Under the pieces are notes generated by a model, which ran no database searches, was not told the DNA's origin, and saw only the letters and a program-made list of their open reading frames with translations. The translations under genes were made by a program, and so were the position numbers. DNA of 64,000 nt from Kordia sp039026955 (lineage in GTDB: Bacteria > Bacteroidota > Bacteroidia > Flavobacteriales > Flavobacteriaceae), in assembly GCA_039026955.1 (NCBI GenBank), contig JBCCLH010000010.1, positions 62,001 through 126,000 on the forward strand, written 5' to 3'. This document shows, in pieces, positions 19,158-27,683 of the stretch (positions within the stretch are counted from its first letter, which is position 1; each line of letters opens with the position of its first letter).

Positions 19158-19580
19158 ATGACGTTAGAATATTGGAATGAATTGGCAAAACAAACCTTAC
19201 TGATAAGCTCCCTATTAAGTGGTTTTTCCATTGCAGTAGTCGCAAATTTATTGGTGTCTGATAAAAACGAAAAGTTGACAAATATCATTTTAAAAGCAGC
19301 CACCTTAGCTGCAGGTTGTTTTCTGATCTCCGTTTTTGCGATGGTGAATATTGTTATGACTACAACTCCTGGCGGTTATCTCACAAACGTGTCTGTCAAC
19401 GATTTTCAAGTCTCCCGAACCATTGGATTAGCAGCATTTATGATTGGACTTTTCGCTTTAGCCACAATGATAGCCTTATCTGGCTGGACGAAGTCAAAAA
19501 AGGTAGGACGTTTTACGACTATCATTGGCGTTTTGAGGTTGGTTCTTATTTTTGTTACGATGACGCGGTTTGGTGGTTGA
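19158..19580 (+). CDS. small four-helix membrane protein, unknown
   Basis: The 140-residue protein has about four hydrophobic segments (SSLLSGFSIAVVANLL, AATLAAGCFLISVFAMVNIV, IGLAAFMIGLFALATMIAL and IIGVLRLVLIFVTM). No family is recognised. It follows the GH20 gene by 43 bases on the same strand, and its place inside the N-glycan locus may be incidental. The ATG at 19158 is the first in frame and gives a short amphipathic start before the first helix. Confidence 0.75.
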   Translation: MTLEYWNELAKQTLLISSLLSGFSIAVVANLLVSDKNEKLTNIILKAATLAAGCFLISVFAMVNIVMTTTPGGYLTNVSVNDFQVSRTIGLAAFMIGLFALATMIALSGWTKSKKVGRFTTIIGVLRLVLIFVTMTRFGG

Positions 19581-19617
19581 ACTTAAAGAATAACCGAAAT
19601 CTATAAAAACAGTATTA

Positions 19618-20004
19618 ATGAAAAAAATATTGATTACAATCATAATCATTGCGCCGCTCACGCTACTAGGACAGCATGTAAAATGTTGTCAATCAATTAC
19701 AGAAGTAGAATCGTATTTGAGTGGTACATGGAGACTAGCATCGAATCCTAAATTTTTATTTAAATATACTTTTGAAAATGGAACAGGATATATAAGTGAA
19801 ATGTATGAATCTGACCAAAAAGGAGAATATCTTGTGATAGATGATCATCCTTTCGTTGAAGTGATGCAATATGAACAAGGTTTCAAATTAAAGTATATAG
19901 ATTTATATCATACCTCAGTAGTTGAATTAAAATACTTAAATGCTAAAAAAATGATCTTAGTTACAGATGAGAAAGAAGTTATATACATCAAAGTGTCTGA
20001 GTAG
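19618..20004 (+). CDS. secreted lipocalin-like small protein, unknown
   Basis: The 128-residue protein has a Sec signal (MKKILITIIIIAPLTLLGQH) with likely cleavage after about residue 18. The mature part begins with a vicinal Cys pair (VKCCQSI) and has the SGTWRLASNP start and beta-rich rhythm of lipocalin-like domains. I cannot name a ligand. It lies 37 bases after the membrane protein gene. Expression with the glycan genes is possible but not shown. Confidence 0.72.
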   Translation: MKKILITIIIIAPLTLLGQHVKCCQSITEVESYLSGTWRLASNPKFLFKYTFENGTGYISEMYESDQKGEYLVIDDHPFVEVMQYEQGFKLKYIDLYHTSVVELKYLNAKKMILVTDEKEVIYIKVSE

Positions 20005-20222
20005 TACGAATGCTATACTCAATCTTTCAAGCATTAAAAATCATATCAATAATTGCACAATTCAGCATAACAGAAACAATTTATAAATGATATCTTTGGA
20101 GATGAAGTTGAGTTTGAACTTGAAGTTGAATTTGAAATGAGTTTCCTAATAAATGTAACATTTATAAACACTGAAATTTGAAATTCAATGGTTTAGTATG
20201 GAAACAAAAATACAATTAGATA

Positions 20223-20288
20223 CGAACCGACAACTCACAACTAACAACTAAAAGCGAAGCGACCTAAGACCTAAAACCAAACACCCAA
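20223..20288. repeat. reverse-oriented intergenic words directly before cutC
   Basis: ACCGACAACTCACAACTAAC, then AAAAGCGAAGCGACCTAAGA and CCTAAAACCAAACACCCAAA run up to the cutC ATG. These are the reverse complement of the TTTGGG, GGTCGCTTCGCT and GTTGTCGGTT words found in the large intergenic mosaics. The preceding stretch (20100-20150) has TTGAAGTTGAGTTTGAACTT-type repeats. Confidence 0.6.
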
Positions 20289-20290
20289 AA

Positions 20291-21016
20291 ATGCTCCTAG
20301 AAATCTGTGCAAACTCCTATCAATCTGCCATGAATGCTGAGAAAGCAGGTGCGCAGCGTATTGAATTGTGCTCAGAATTAGCCGTGGGCGGCATTACTCC
20401 TTCCTACGGATTGCTAACAAAAGTGATGCAAGACGTTCAAATTCCTGTGCATGTACTGATACGTCCAAGAAGTGGCGATTTCACCTATTCGGATGCAGAA
20501 TTTGAGATCATGAAAGCGAATATTCAGCTGTGTAAAGAATTAGGTTGTGAAGGAATTGTTTCTGGAGTGTTACATGCTGATTTTACAATTGATAAAGCAC
20601 GTACAAAAGAACTTATTGAACTGTCCAATCCAATGACATTTACCTTTCATCGTGCGTTTGATTGGACTTCGAATCCCAAAGAAGCCATTAGGATGTTGGT
20701 AGAATTAGGCGTAGATCGTATATTGACATCTGGTCAGGCAGCTTCCGCAGAAAAAGGCATTGAGTTATTAATGGAATTACAAACAATTGCTAGGGAAAAC
20801 CTCATCATCATGCCTGGCGGCGGAATTAATCCTGAGAATGTGGGATTGTTTAAAGCTCATGGTTTCAACGAAATTCACTGCTCAGCTACTGAATTGCATC
20901 AAATCATCGAGCCACCAAAAATTTCCATGAACAGTGCAAAGTTTCTCAGTGATACATACTTGGCGACATCTAACATCAAAAAAATTAAACAACTACTAGC
21001 GATTATACATTCATGA
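20291..21016 (+). CDS. cutC: CutC family TIM-barrel protein
   Basis: The 241-residue protein matches CutC over its length: LEICANSYQSAMNAEKAGAQ, RIELCSELAVGGITPS, HVLIRPRSGDF, TFHRAFDWT, ILTSGQAASAEKG, IIMPGGGINPENV and EIHCSA. CutC was named for copper tolerance, but the fold and conserved pocket resemble a carbohydrate-type TIM-barrel enzyme and its biochemical role is unsettled. Here it overlaps the PNGase-like gene by 4 bases (ATGA), so it is translationally coupled to glycan-degrading enzymes, and no copper gene is nearby. A role in handling a released sugar or glycosylamine is inference. It has no signal peptide, so it is cytoplasmic. Confidence 0.95.
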   Translation: MLLEICANSYQSAMNAEKAGAQRIELCSELAVGGITPSYGLLTKVMQDVQIPVHVLIRPRSGDFTYSDAEFEIMKANIQLCKELGCEGIVSGVLHADFTIDKARTKELIELSNPMTFTFHRAFDWTSNPKEAIRMLVELGVDRILTSGQAASAEKGIELLMELQTIARENLIIMPGGGINPENVGLFKAHGFNEIHCSATELHQIIEPPKISMNSAKFLSDTYLATSNIKKIKQLLAIIHS

Positions 21017-22221
21017 AAAACATTCTAAAAATAAGTCTATTAGCTATTTTCTTCTGTGTTGCTTGTGCGGAACAGCAATTGAAATCCATTGGCGACACGT
21101 CTATCACAGTGTTTGATCATGAGAATTTACATTTCAATATGGCTTTCAAAGAAAATATTGCGGAAGACGACAACGGAATATTACGATTGGATGCAGGTCG
21201 CGTGCTTGTGAAAAAAATAGAACTTCCAAACTATCAATTACAGCCTGAAGTCAATATCAATATGACATTAACGTCAAATGGCGATCCATGGGACAAATCA
21301 GGTTCGATGTTTGTGATTCCTAAAACGTCCAACCTAAATTTAGTAGATTTTGAAACTGGAAAATTTGATCTGAAAACGCTGAAACAAAATTATCCAGTCA
21401 TTTCCACCTATCAGAAAGACAGTATTTTTCACGAACCCAATGTAGAACTGTTACGCTTTATGACGCCTTTTGGTGTGGGACATTTTACGAATGATGAACG
21501 TGTAAAAAATCGTAAACCTGTATATATTCCAAAATGGGAAGACGAAGTGCGTTGGTCGCAAGATATTACACATTTGTTGCCGTTATTGGAAGATGAAATT
21601 TATGTCGGTGTGTTTATTGACACATGGACGAAAGAAGGTTACAATATCACCGCAACGCTGGATTTTAACGAAAGTGACATCCCAAATCATATCAAAAAGA
21701 AACAAACGGTCATTCCACTAGTGAATACTTCGAAGTATGCTTCAGATCAGAAATTATATGATGAATTTTCACGTTCAGATTTGGAAGTTCCCTTCGAAAT
21801 GCCAGAAACATTCAAAAATGCCAAATTGTATTACATCACTACAGGTCACGGCGGACATAGTGGCGGTGATGAATTTGTCAAAAAGGAAAACAAGATCTCG
21901 CTTGACGGAACCGTGATCAAATCGTTTATTCCCTGGCGGGATGATTGTGCGAGTTTTAGACGTTTCAATCCAACTTCAGGGACATGGAAAGCCAATGAAT
22001 TTTATGACGATGTGGATGATTGTGAAAAAATTGCTTCTTCCGATTTATCGCGTTCCAATTGGTGTCCGGGAAGCGACATTCAACCTGAAATCATTCCACT
22101 AGAAAATCTCTCAACAGGAAAACATACACTCACCATAGCCATTCCAGAAGCGCAAGAAGCTACTCAAAATGAGAACAATTACTGGATGGTTTCTGCTTAT
22201 ATCGTATACGACCATGAATAA
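21013..22221 (+). CDS. PNGase F-like peptide N-glycosidase lipoprotein
   Basis: The 402-residue protein has a lipoprotein signal (FFCVACAEQQ) and two jelly-roll halves resembling PNGase F of Elizabethkingia, which hydrolyses the GlcNAc-Asn amide. By eye, DPWDKSG (Trp93-Asp94) aligns with the WD of the PNGase F active site (Asp60). GGDEFVKK (Glu287) aligns with Glu206, and FIDTWTKEGY puts Asp203 where PNGase F has Glu118. RSNWCPGSDI with Arg347 matches the NWAPDRAGWCPG region. RFMTPFGVGHF and the C-terminal YWMVSAYIV also match. It is coupled to cutC upstream and overlaps the GH2 gene by 8 bases. Confidence 0.85.
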   Translation: MKNILKISLLAIFFCVACAEQQLKSIGDTSITVFDHENLHFNMAFKENIAEDDNGILRLDAGRVLVKKIELPNYQLQPEVNINMTLTSNGDPWDKSGSMFVIPKTSNLNLVDFETGKFDLKTLKQNYPVISTYQKDSIFHEPNVELLRFMTPFGVGHFTNDERVKNRKPVYIPKWEDEVRWSQDITHLLPLLEDEIYVGVFIDTWTKEGYNITATLDFNESDIPNHIKKKQTVIPLVNTSKYASDQKLYDEFSRSDLEVPFEMPETFKNAKLYYITTGHGGHSGGDEFVKKENKISLDGTVIKSFIPWRDDCASFRRFNPTSGTWKANEFYDDVDDCEKIASSDLSRSNWCPGSDIQPEIIPLENLSTGKHTLTIAIPEAQEATQNENNYWMVSAYIVYDHE

Positions 22222-24745
22222 ATTTTACATCCTTTTCATCGCACTTATAGTGTTTAGTTGTGCCAAAGACGATCGTCCAACGGTAGCGACGATTCACGAA
22301 AATTGGGAATTTAAAGCCCAAACGGACAGTACGTGGAATTCCGCAACGGTTCCAGGCAATGTCTATTCAGATTTGTTGACACATAAAAAGATTCGCGATC
22401 CGTTTTTTGGCTCGAATGAATTAACTGTGCAATGGGTTCCGACGAAAGACTGGGAATACCAAACTACTTTTGATCTGGATGAAGAAACGCTACAAAAATC
22501 AAATATTGAGTTGACTTTTGAAGGCTTAGATACGTATGCGAGCATTTACCTCAACGATTCACTCATTGGCAAGACAGATAACGCGTTCCGTACATGGAAA
22601 TTTGATATTAAAAATCAAGCGAAAGCGAACAATTCGTTACGAATCGGATTTCAAAGCACAAGCGTTCACGAAGAAGCCGAAGCCGCAAAATTAGATTATT
22701 TATTACCGCCAGGACCGCGAGTATTCACACGTAAAGCACAATTTCAATACGGTTGGGATTGGGGACCGATTATCAATACTTCGGGAATTTGGAAACCGAT
22801 TACGATTACTTCTTGGAACAATCTAAAATTAGACGATGTGTATTTTAAGCAAGAAGCACTGACCGATTCGCTAGCGTCTGTAAGTGTAGAATATACACTT
22901 TCCGCAGATGAAGATATAAACGATGCTTCTTTTGAAATCATATACGGACAAACGACGCATACGGTGAAATCACCTGTATACAAAGGCACACACACCTACG
23001 CGACACGACTCCGAATTCAAAATCCGAAACGTTGGTGGACGTTCAATTTGGGCGAACCACATTTGTATGAGTTTGACGTTACGCTGAAACAAGGAAATGA
23101 TATCAAAGGACAACAAACAGCCAAAGTCGGACTGCGAACCATTGAACTGATTCGAGATAAAGATTCGGTTGGCGAAACCTTCTATTTTAAGCTCAATGGC
23201 ATTCCTGTGTTTATGAAAGGAGCCAATTACATTCCGCAACACAGCATGCAGGACAAAGTGACCGATGCGCATTATGAAAAGCTGTTGAATGATACCAAAG
23301 ATGCCAATATGAACATGTTACGCGTTTGGGGCGGCGGGATTTATGAGAACGATATTTTTTACGAATTGTGTGACGAGAAAGGAATTTTAGTATGGCAAGA
23401 TTTTATGTTTGCTTGCGCGATGTATCCGGGAGATCAAGCTTTTTTAGAGAATGTTAGACAAGAAGCTATCGATCAAGTGAAGCGACTGCGTAAGTATGCT
23501 TCGGTGGGACTTTGGTGCGGAAATAACGAAAATAATGAAGCATGGCACAATTGGGGATGGCAAACGGATAAAACTGACGCACAGAAAAAGCAAATTTGGG
23601 ATGATTATATCAAGGTGTTTAATCGCATTCTTCCAGAAACCGTTGCCAAATACAATCCTTCCATTGCCTATTGGGAAAGTTCGCCGAGTTACGGACGTAG
23701 AGATACCAGATCCTTTACAGAAGGTGATAATCACGATTGGGCTGTTTGGCATGGTGGCGTTCCGTTTGAACGTTTTGAACAAAAAATACCGCGTTTTATG
23801 AGTGAATTCGGGTTTCAGTCGTTTCCATCGTATGAAGCCATTCGCGCGTTTACAGGCGAAGATAACATTAGCATCAACCACGATAGTTATATTACGCATC
23901 AAAAACATCCGAGAGGTTTCAAGCTGATTCGTGAGTATATGAGTCGCGATTATCCTGTGCCGACTTCGGGAGAAGATTATGTGTATATGAGTCAACTCAC
24001 CCAAGCCAAAGGAATGACCATGGGTATGGAAGCCGAACGCCGCGCGATGCCGTATTGCATGGGAAGCTTGTATTGGCAATTGAACGATTGTTGGCCAGTA
24101 GTGTCATGGTCGAGCATTGATTTTATGGGGAATTGGAAAGCCATGCATTACAAAGCCAAAAAATCCTTTGAAGACGTACTAATTTCTTCCATTGTGGAAA
24201 ATGATACTATTAGTACGTATATCGTTTCAGATAAACTAAAAGCCTTAGAAGGCGAGCTAACACTCGAATTTTTAGATTTTACGGGTGGCAATGCGCATAA
24301 AGTGCAACAAAACATTACCCTTCCTGCGAATACAAGTCAGTTAGTAGTGAAAACAGCACTTTCCGACATTAAGTTAAACCAAAATGGATATGTGATGAAA
24401 GCAGTCTTTGACTACGCTCAGACTGAAAATGCTTCGAGTTCAAGTTCAGCTTCAAATTCAAGTTCACTTTTTTATGTAGCACGACCAAAAGATTTGGTAT
24501 TACCAGAAGAAAACATTTCAACAAAAATTACCAAGATTGAGGACGGATTTTCCATAGAAGTTTCCGCGAAGACCTTACAAAAAGACGTATTCTTTCACAC
24601 GAGAGCCAAAGGACACTTTTCGGATAATTTCTTTGATGTATTGCCAAACGAAACAGTGAATATCACATTTAAAACAGAAGCAGCAACTATTGATGATTTA
24701 GCATTTAAAACCTTGAATGGAATAGAGATCGAATCAAATAAATAA
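22214..24745 (+). CDS. GH2 beta-mannosidase lipoprotein
   Basis: I choose the ATG at 22214, which gives an 843-residue protein with a lipoprotein signal (ALIVFSCAKDD). A longer frame from 22169 would add 15 residues and bury the signal. The start overlaps the PNGase-like stop by 8 bases. The order is sugar-binding jelly roll (FEGLDTYASIYLND), Ig-like domain, then the TIM barrel with LRVWGGGIYE, VWQDFMFACAMYPGD, WCGNNENNEAW (acid/base about Glu439) and FMSEFGFQSFPS (nucleophile about Glu531). These are beta-mannosidase rather than beta-galactosidase motifs. It should split the Man-beta-1,4-GlcNAc core bond of N-glycans. CAKDD fits the Bacteroidota surface-lipoprotein export signal. Confidence 0.95.
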   Translation: MNKFYILFIALIVFSCAKDDRPTVATIHENWEFKAQTDSTWNSATVPGNVYSDLLTHKKIRDPFFGSNELTVQWVPTKDWEYQTTFDLDEETLQKSNIELTFEGLDTYASIYLNDSLIGKTDNAFRTWKFDIKNQAKANNSLRIGFQSTSVHEEAEAAKLDYLLPPGPRVFTRKAQFQYGWDWGPIINTSGIWKPITITSWNNLKLDDVYFKQEALTDSLASVSVEYTLSADEDINDASFEIIYGQTTHTVKSPVYKGTHTYATRLRIQNPKRWWTFNLGEPHLYEFDVTLKQGNDIKGQQTAKVGLRTIELIRDKDSVGETFYFKLNGIPVFMKGANYIPQHSMQDKVTDAHYEKLLNDTKDANMNMLRVWGGGIYENDIFYELCDEKGILVWQDFMFACAMYPGDQAFLENVRQEAIDQVKRLRKYASVGLWCGNNENNEAWHNWGWQTDKTDAQKKQIWDDYIKVFNRILPETVAKYNPSIAYWESSPSYGRRDTRSFTEGDNHDWAVWHGGVPFERFEQKIPRFMSEFGFQSFPSYEAIRAFTGEDNISINHDSYITHQKHPRGFKLIREYMSRDYPVPTSGEDYVYMSQLTQAKGMTMGMEAERRAMPYCMGSLYWQLNDCWPVVSWSSIDFMGNWKAMHYKAKKSFEDVLISSIVENDTISTYIVSDKLKALEGELTLEFLDFTGGNAHKVQQNITLPANTSQLVVKTALSDIKLNQNGYVMKAVFDYAQTENASSSSSASNSSSLFYVARPKDLVLPEENISTKITKIEDGFSIEVSAKTLQKDVFFHTRAKGHFSDNFFDVLPNETVNITFKTEAATIDDLAFKTLNGIEIESNK

Positions 24746-24829
24746 TCACTTATTTTTCAACAACTTAAGAGGAAATTTACAGAACATGCTAAGGAAGTTT
24801 GAATGGACTTGGGAGCCTTTACTTTTCAA

Positions 24830-24855
24830 AAAGAAAGCGAACCGAAGTTCGCTTA
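24830..24855 (-). terminator. intrinsic terminator of the lanthipeptide-type precursor
   Basis: On the minus strand AAGCGAAC and GTTCGCTT pair perfectly around a TTCG loop closed by C-G, the very stable UUCG tetraloop, followed by TCTTTTT. It starts 13 bases after the precursor stop codon. Confidence 0.75.
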
Positions 24856-24867
24856 AAGATATCTATT

Positions 24868-25089
24868 TTAGCAACCGTCTGTAAACAAGTTACATTCAAT
24901 TTGTTGGGTTTCACAAACGATATGAGAATCTCCAAATGGAATATTGCAAACAGTATCAATAAATGTTAAACAATTGTCTGTAAGTCCTGGCGGTGGCGGT
25001 GGTGGCAATGTCATTCCTCCTTTAGCACCATCAAGTTTAGATATTGGGGTTTTGTTTAATTGTAAAGATTTCAAATTCTTTTTTTTCAT
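24868..25089 (-). CDS. class I lanthipeptide-type precursor with proline-rich hinge
   Basis: The 73-residue peptide has a Bacteroidota RiPP leader: MKKKNLKSLQLNKTPISKLD then GAKGG, with the LxLNKxxIxxL pattern and a double Gly cleavage site at about residues 24-25. The core begins MTLPPPPPPGLTDNC and has five Cys (about residues 39, 47, 58, 65 and 73) and several Thr and Ser that could form lanthionines or disulfides. Six consecutive Pro between leader and Cys-rich part are unusual. No LanB, LanC, transporter or protease gene is in the window, so modification would need enzymes from elsewhere. It faces the TPR-kinase pair and has its own terminator. Confidence 0.82.
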   Translation of the reverse strand: MKKKNLKSLQLNKTPISKLDGAKGGMTLPPPPPPGLTDNCLTFIDTVCNIPFGDSHIVCETQQIECNLFTDGC

Positions 25090-25418
25090 GATTAAATGAT
25101 TTTGAAGTTAATAAAGTACAATCTTATAAAATTAAAATTCTACTTATTTATGGAAAAACCGTAATTAACATTTAAATAACTGTAAAACTTTATGTGTTGA
25201 ATACATTTGGTTTTGTGATGAAGGGAACATTCGGTTTTAGTCCAGCAGGAAATTCCATTTCAAAAGAAAATAAAGTTACTTCCTTATGTCACTTAGTGCG
25301 AATGATTTATAAACAGAAAGATACGCAACATGGCAATTGAACACTTATACGCTTATACATTTATTAAGAAAAAAAGTATCAAAAATGGTATTTTAGTTGT
25401 GCTAAAAAAATTCCTATT
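25090..25418. other. divergent regulatory region, 329 bp
   Basis: This AT-rich spacer lies between the minus-strand precursor gene and the plus-strand TPR-kinase gene and must hold both promoters. TACATTTG at 25202-25209 (plus strand) matches the -7 consensus but is 210 bases from the kinase start. I see no gene or repeat. Confidence 0.35.
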
Positions 25419-27443
25419 TTGAATACTTTTTATAAATCCCTTATTGTTTTATTCTTTCTTTTTAATGGTGCTGTGAGTTTTTCACAGGAAAAAAGTACTG
25501 CAATACATGATAGCATCATATCTTGGGTAAAAAAGGCAAGGAATACAAAATTGTCTTTGAATGAAAGAAAAACATGGATATCTAAAGCCGATTTAGCTGC
25601 TGACCAAGTATTAAATGATTCTTTAAGAAGTATTTATTATATTAAAATTAGTCTTAGTAATTTAAAAATTGGAGACTTTGATACTTATAAAAAATCGTAT
25701 AAAAAATCTTTAGATTTAGCAATCAAACTAAAAGATTCGATCAAAATTGCAAGTAATTATTGGGATTATGCATCTATCTTTGATCAAAATGCAATGCTTG
25801 ATAGTGCATATTATTATTATAAAAAAGCACATCGAATATATAATTCAATAAATAAAATTGAAGAAGCTGGAATACTACTGCTTAATGTTGCTATTATTCA
25901 AAGGAATTTAAATGATTATTTAGGTAGCGAATTAACAACGATAAAGGCTATAAAAACCTTTAAAAAAGCACACTCCAAAAAATTATTATACAATTGTTAT
26001 AATAATCTTGGTATCATTTATAATAATTTAAATGATTACGAAAAAGCTTTAGAGTACCATGACAAAGCTTTGGAAGCACTTCCATTTTCCTCTAAAAAAG
26101 CGGCAAAAAAAGCCACTACTCTCAATAATAAGGGAGTCATATATCTTAATCAAAATGATTATACTCTTGCGTTTAAAAATTTTAAAAATGGTTTAGAAAT
26201 CGATAGTGTGTATTATAAAAATACTAGGCTATATGCAATGCTTTTAGACAACTTAGCATATTCAAAATTAAAATTGAATGACTATTCTGAGTTACCAAAT
26301 TTATTTTATCAATCCCTAAAAATTCGCGATAGCATTCAACATATAGATGGAATCATTATGAATAAAATCCATTTGTCAGAATATTATTTAACACTTAAAG
26401 ATACTGCAAGAAGTTATCAATTTGCTAAAGAAGCAAACTCTTTTGCTATTGAAAAAAATGCAAATGAACATCTATTAGAAACCTATGATTTACTCGCAAA
26501 AGTAGATCCCAAAAACAGCACAAAATACCTAAGACGCTATATCGAAATTAGCGATAGCCTTTTATTAGAAGAACGCCGTACACGTGATAAATTCACGCGT
26601 ATTGAGTATGAAACAAAGGAAGTTGAAGACAAATTCGCAGAAGCTAAGCTAGAAGCAGAGAAACTTGGAAGTGAAGCAACTAAATATAAACGTAGAAATA
26701 AAAGAGTGTATCGAATTTTATGGTGGATTGGCGGAAGTATTGTAGTGATTTCTATTGTATTGATTGTTCGGAATTATCAACGAACCTTGCGCAATAAATA
26801 CGAAAAAGTAGTCTTGCAACAACAATTATTGCGCTCACAGATGAATCCGCATTTTTTGTTTAATACGCTGAATACGATTCTCCATGCTACGGATGCCAAA
26901 CCTGAAAAAACCAAACAATATGTATTGAAACTCTCTAAGCTTTTGCGAACTACTTTGGAGAATTCACGAGAAGAGTTTGTGCCATTACAAGATGAAATTG
27001 AAGCGATTGATAATTACTTAAATCTGCAATCCAATTTCTCTGAAAAGTTTGATTTTATCATTTCGATTGCGGACGATTTGGAGACGGAATTCACCTTTGT
27101 TCCACCAATGCTCATTCAGCCTTTTGTAGAAAATGCCATCATTCACGGAATTACCAATGCCAATATTAGAGGTTTGGTTTCCCTAGATTTTACCCTAAAA
27201 GTAGACTTAGTTTCCTGTACCATCACAGACAATGGAATCGGCTATTCTAAAAGTGCTCAAAAAGAAAAAAATAATCTAAAGGGACATACATCAATTTCTG
27301 GAGATATCGTAAAAGAACGGTTGGTGATTTACAATAAACAGAATAGTACAAAGGCTTCTCTCATCATTCAGGATGTGCTTGACGAAAACAAAAAAGCCAT
27401 AGGAACAAAGGTAATTTTAAACTTACCTTCTTACGAAATTTGA
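25419..27443 (+). CDS. TPR-containing LytS-type sensor histidine kinase A
   Basis: The 674-residue protein starts at a TTG, which places a clean Sec signal first (SLIVLFFLFNGAVSFSQ). Periplasmic TPR repeats fill about residues 40-390 (LYNCYNNLGIIYNNLNDYEK is typical). A coiled coil and one membrane helix (WWIGGSIVVISIVLIV) follow at about 425-450. The cytoplasmic half has the LytS/His_kinase motif QMNPHFLFNTLNTI with the phospho-accepting His near 477, the N box FVENAIIHG and G1 box ITDNGIGYS. No LytTR response regulator is adjacent. The kinase half is almost identical to that of the next gene, while the sensor half is not. Confidence 0.93.
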   Translation: MNTFYKSLIVLFFLFNGAVSFSQEKSTAIHDSIISWVKKARNTKLSLNERKTWISKADLAADQVLNDSLRSIYYIKISLSNLKIGDFDTYKKSYKKSLDLAIKLKDSIKIASNYWDYASIFDQNAMLDSAYYYYKKAHRIYNSINKIEEAGILLLNVAIIQRNLNDYLGSELTTIKAIKTFKKAHSKKLLYNCYNNLGIIYNNLNDYEKALEYHDKALEALPFSSKKAAKKATTLNNKGVIYLNQNDYTLAFKNFKNGLEIDSVYYKNTRLYAMLLDNLAYSKLKLNDYSELPNLFYQSLKIRDSIQHIDGIIMNKIHLSEYYLTLKDTARSYQFAKEANSFAIEKNANEHLLETYDLLAKVDPKNSTKYLRRYIEISDSLLLEERRTRDKFTRIEYETKEVEDKFAEAKLEAEKLGSEATKYKRRNKRVYRILWWIGGSIVVISIVLIVRNYQRTLRNKYEKVVLQQQLLRSQMNPHFLFNTLNTILHATDAKPEKTKQYVLKLSKLLRTTLENSREEFVPLQDEIEAIDNYLNLQSNFSEKFDFIISIADDLETEFTFVPPMLIQPFVENAIIHGITNANIRGLVSLDFTLKVDLVSCTITDNGIGYSKSAQKEKNNLKGHTSISGDIVKERLVIYNKQNSTKASLIIQDVLDENKKAIGTKVILNLPSYEI

Positions 27444-27455
27444 ATCCCTAGCGTA

Positions 27456-27617
27456 ATACCAATTCTACTATAAAATGCAACGTATAAACTCGTTCATTTG
27501 AAGTTCTAATGCCTTACGGCTACTTTCCGTAGCTACTGCTAGGTAAAGCATCCGTGGCGTTCTGTAATGTCAAAGCAACTTCGCTTCTAAAATCGCATTT
27601 TATAGTAGATTTGGTAT
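27456..27617. mobile_element. MITE-like element between the two kinase genes
   Basis: A 162-bp non-coding segment has 23-bp terminal inverted repeats. The left end starts ATACCAATTCTACTATAAAA and the right end finishes with its reverse complement, one mismatch in 23. The interior contains further small palindromes (CTTACGGCTACTTTCCGTAG) and no open frame. Ends, size and lack of coding sequence fit a miniature inverted-repeat element. A large hairpin terminator is the alternative. I could not establish a target duplication. Confidence 0.6.
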
Positions 27618-27683
27618 AAAACTTTAAATAAATTCGTACATTCGACGTTATTATTACTATTATAAATAATTCCCCTACTATTT

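Noticed and set aside
22169..22213. Longer start for the GH2 beta-mannosidase
   Set aside because: The 15 extra residues overlap the PNGase-like gene and displace the lipoprotein signal; the ATG at 22214 gives a clean signal and an 8-base overlap.
23444..24079. 211-codon minus-strand frame inside the GH2 gene
   Set aside because: It is a shadow of the beta-mannosidase with unlikely composition (many His, Ile, Arg, Phe); the plus-strand frame has catalytic motifs.
10588..24745. A SusC/SusD polysaccharide utilisation locus
   Set aside because: The glycoside hydrolases are clustered, but no TonB-dependent SusC or SusD-type gene exists in the window.
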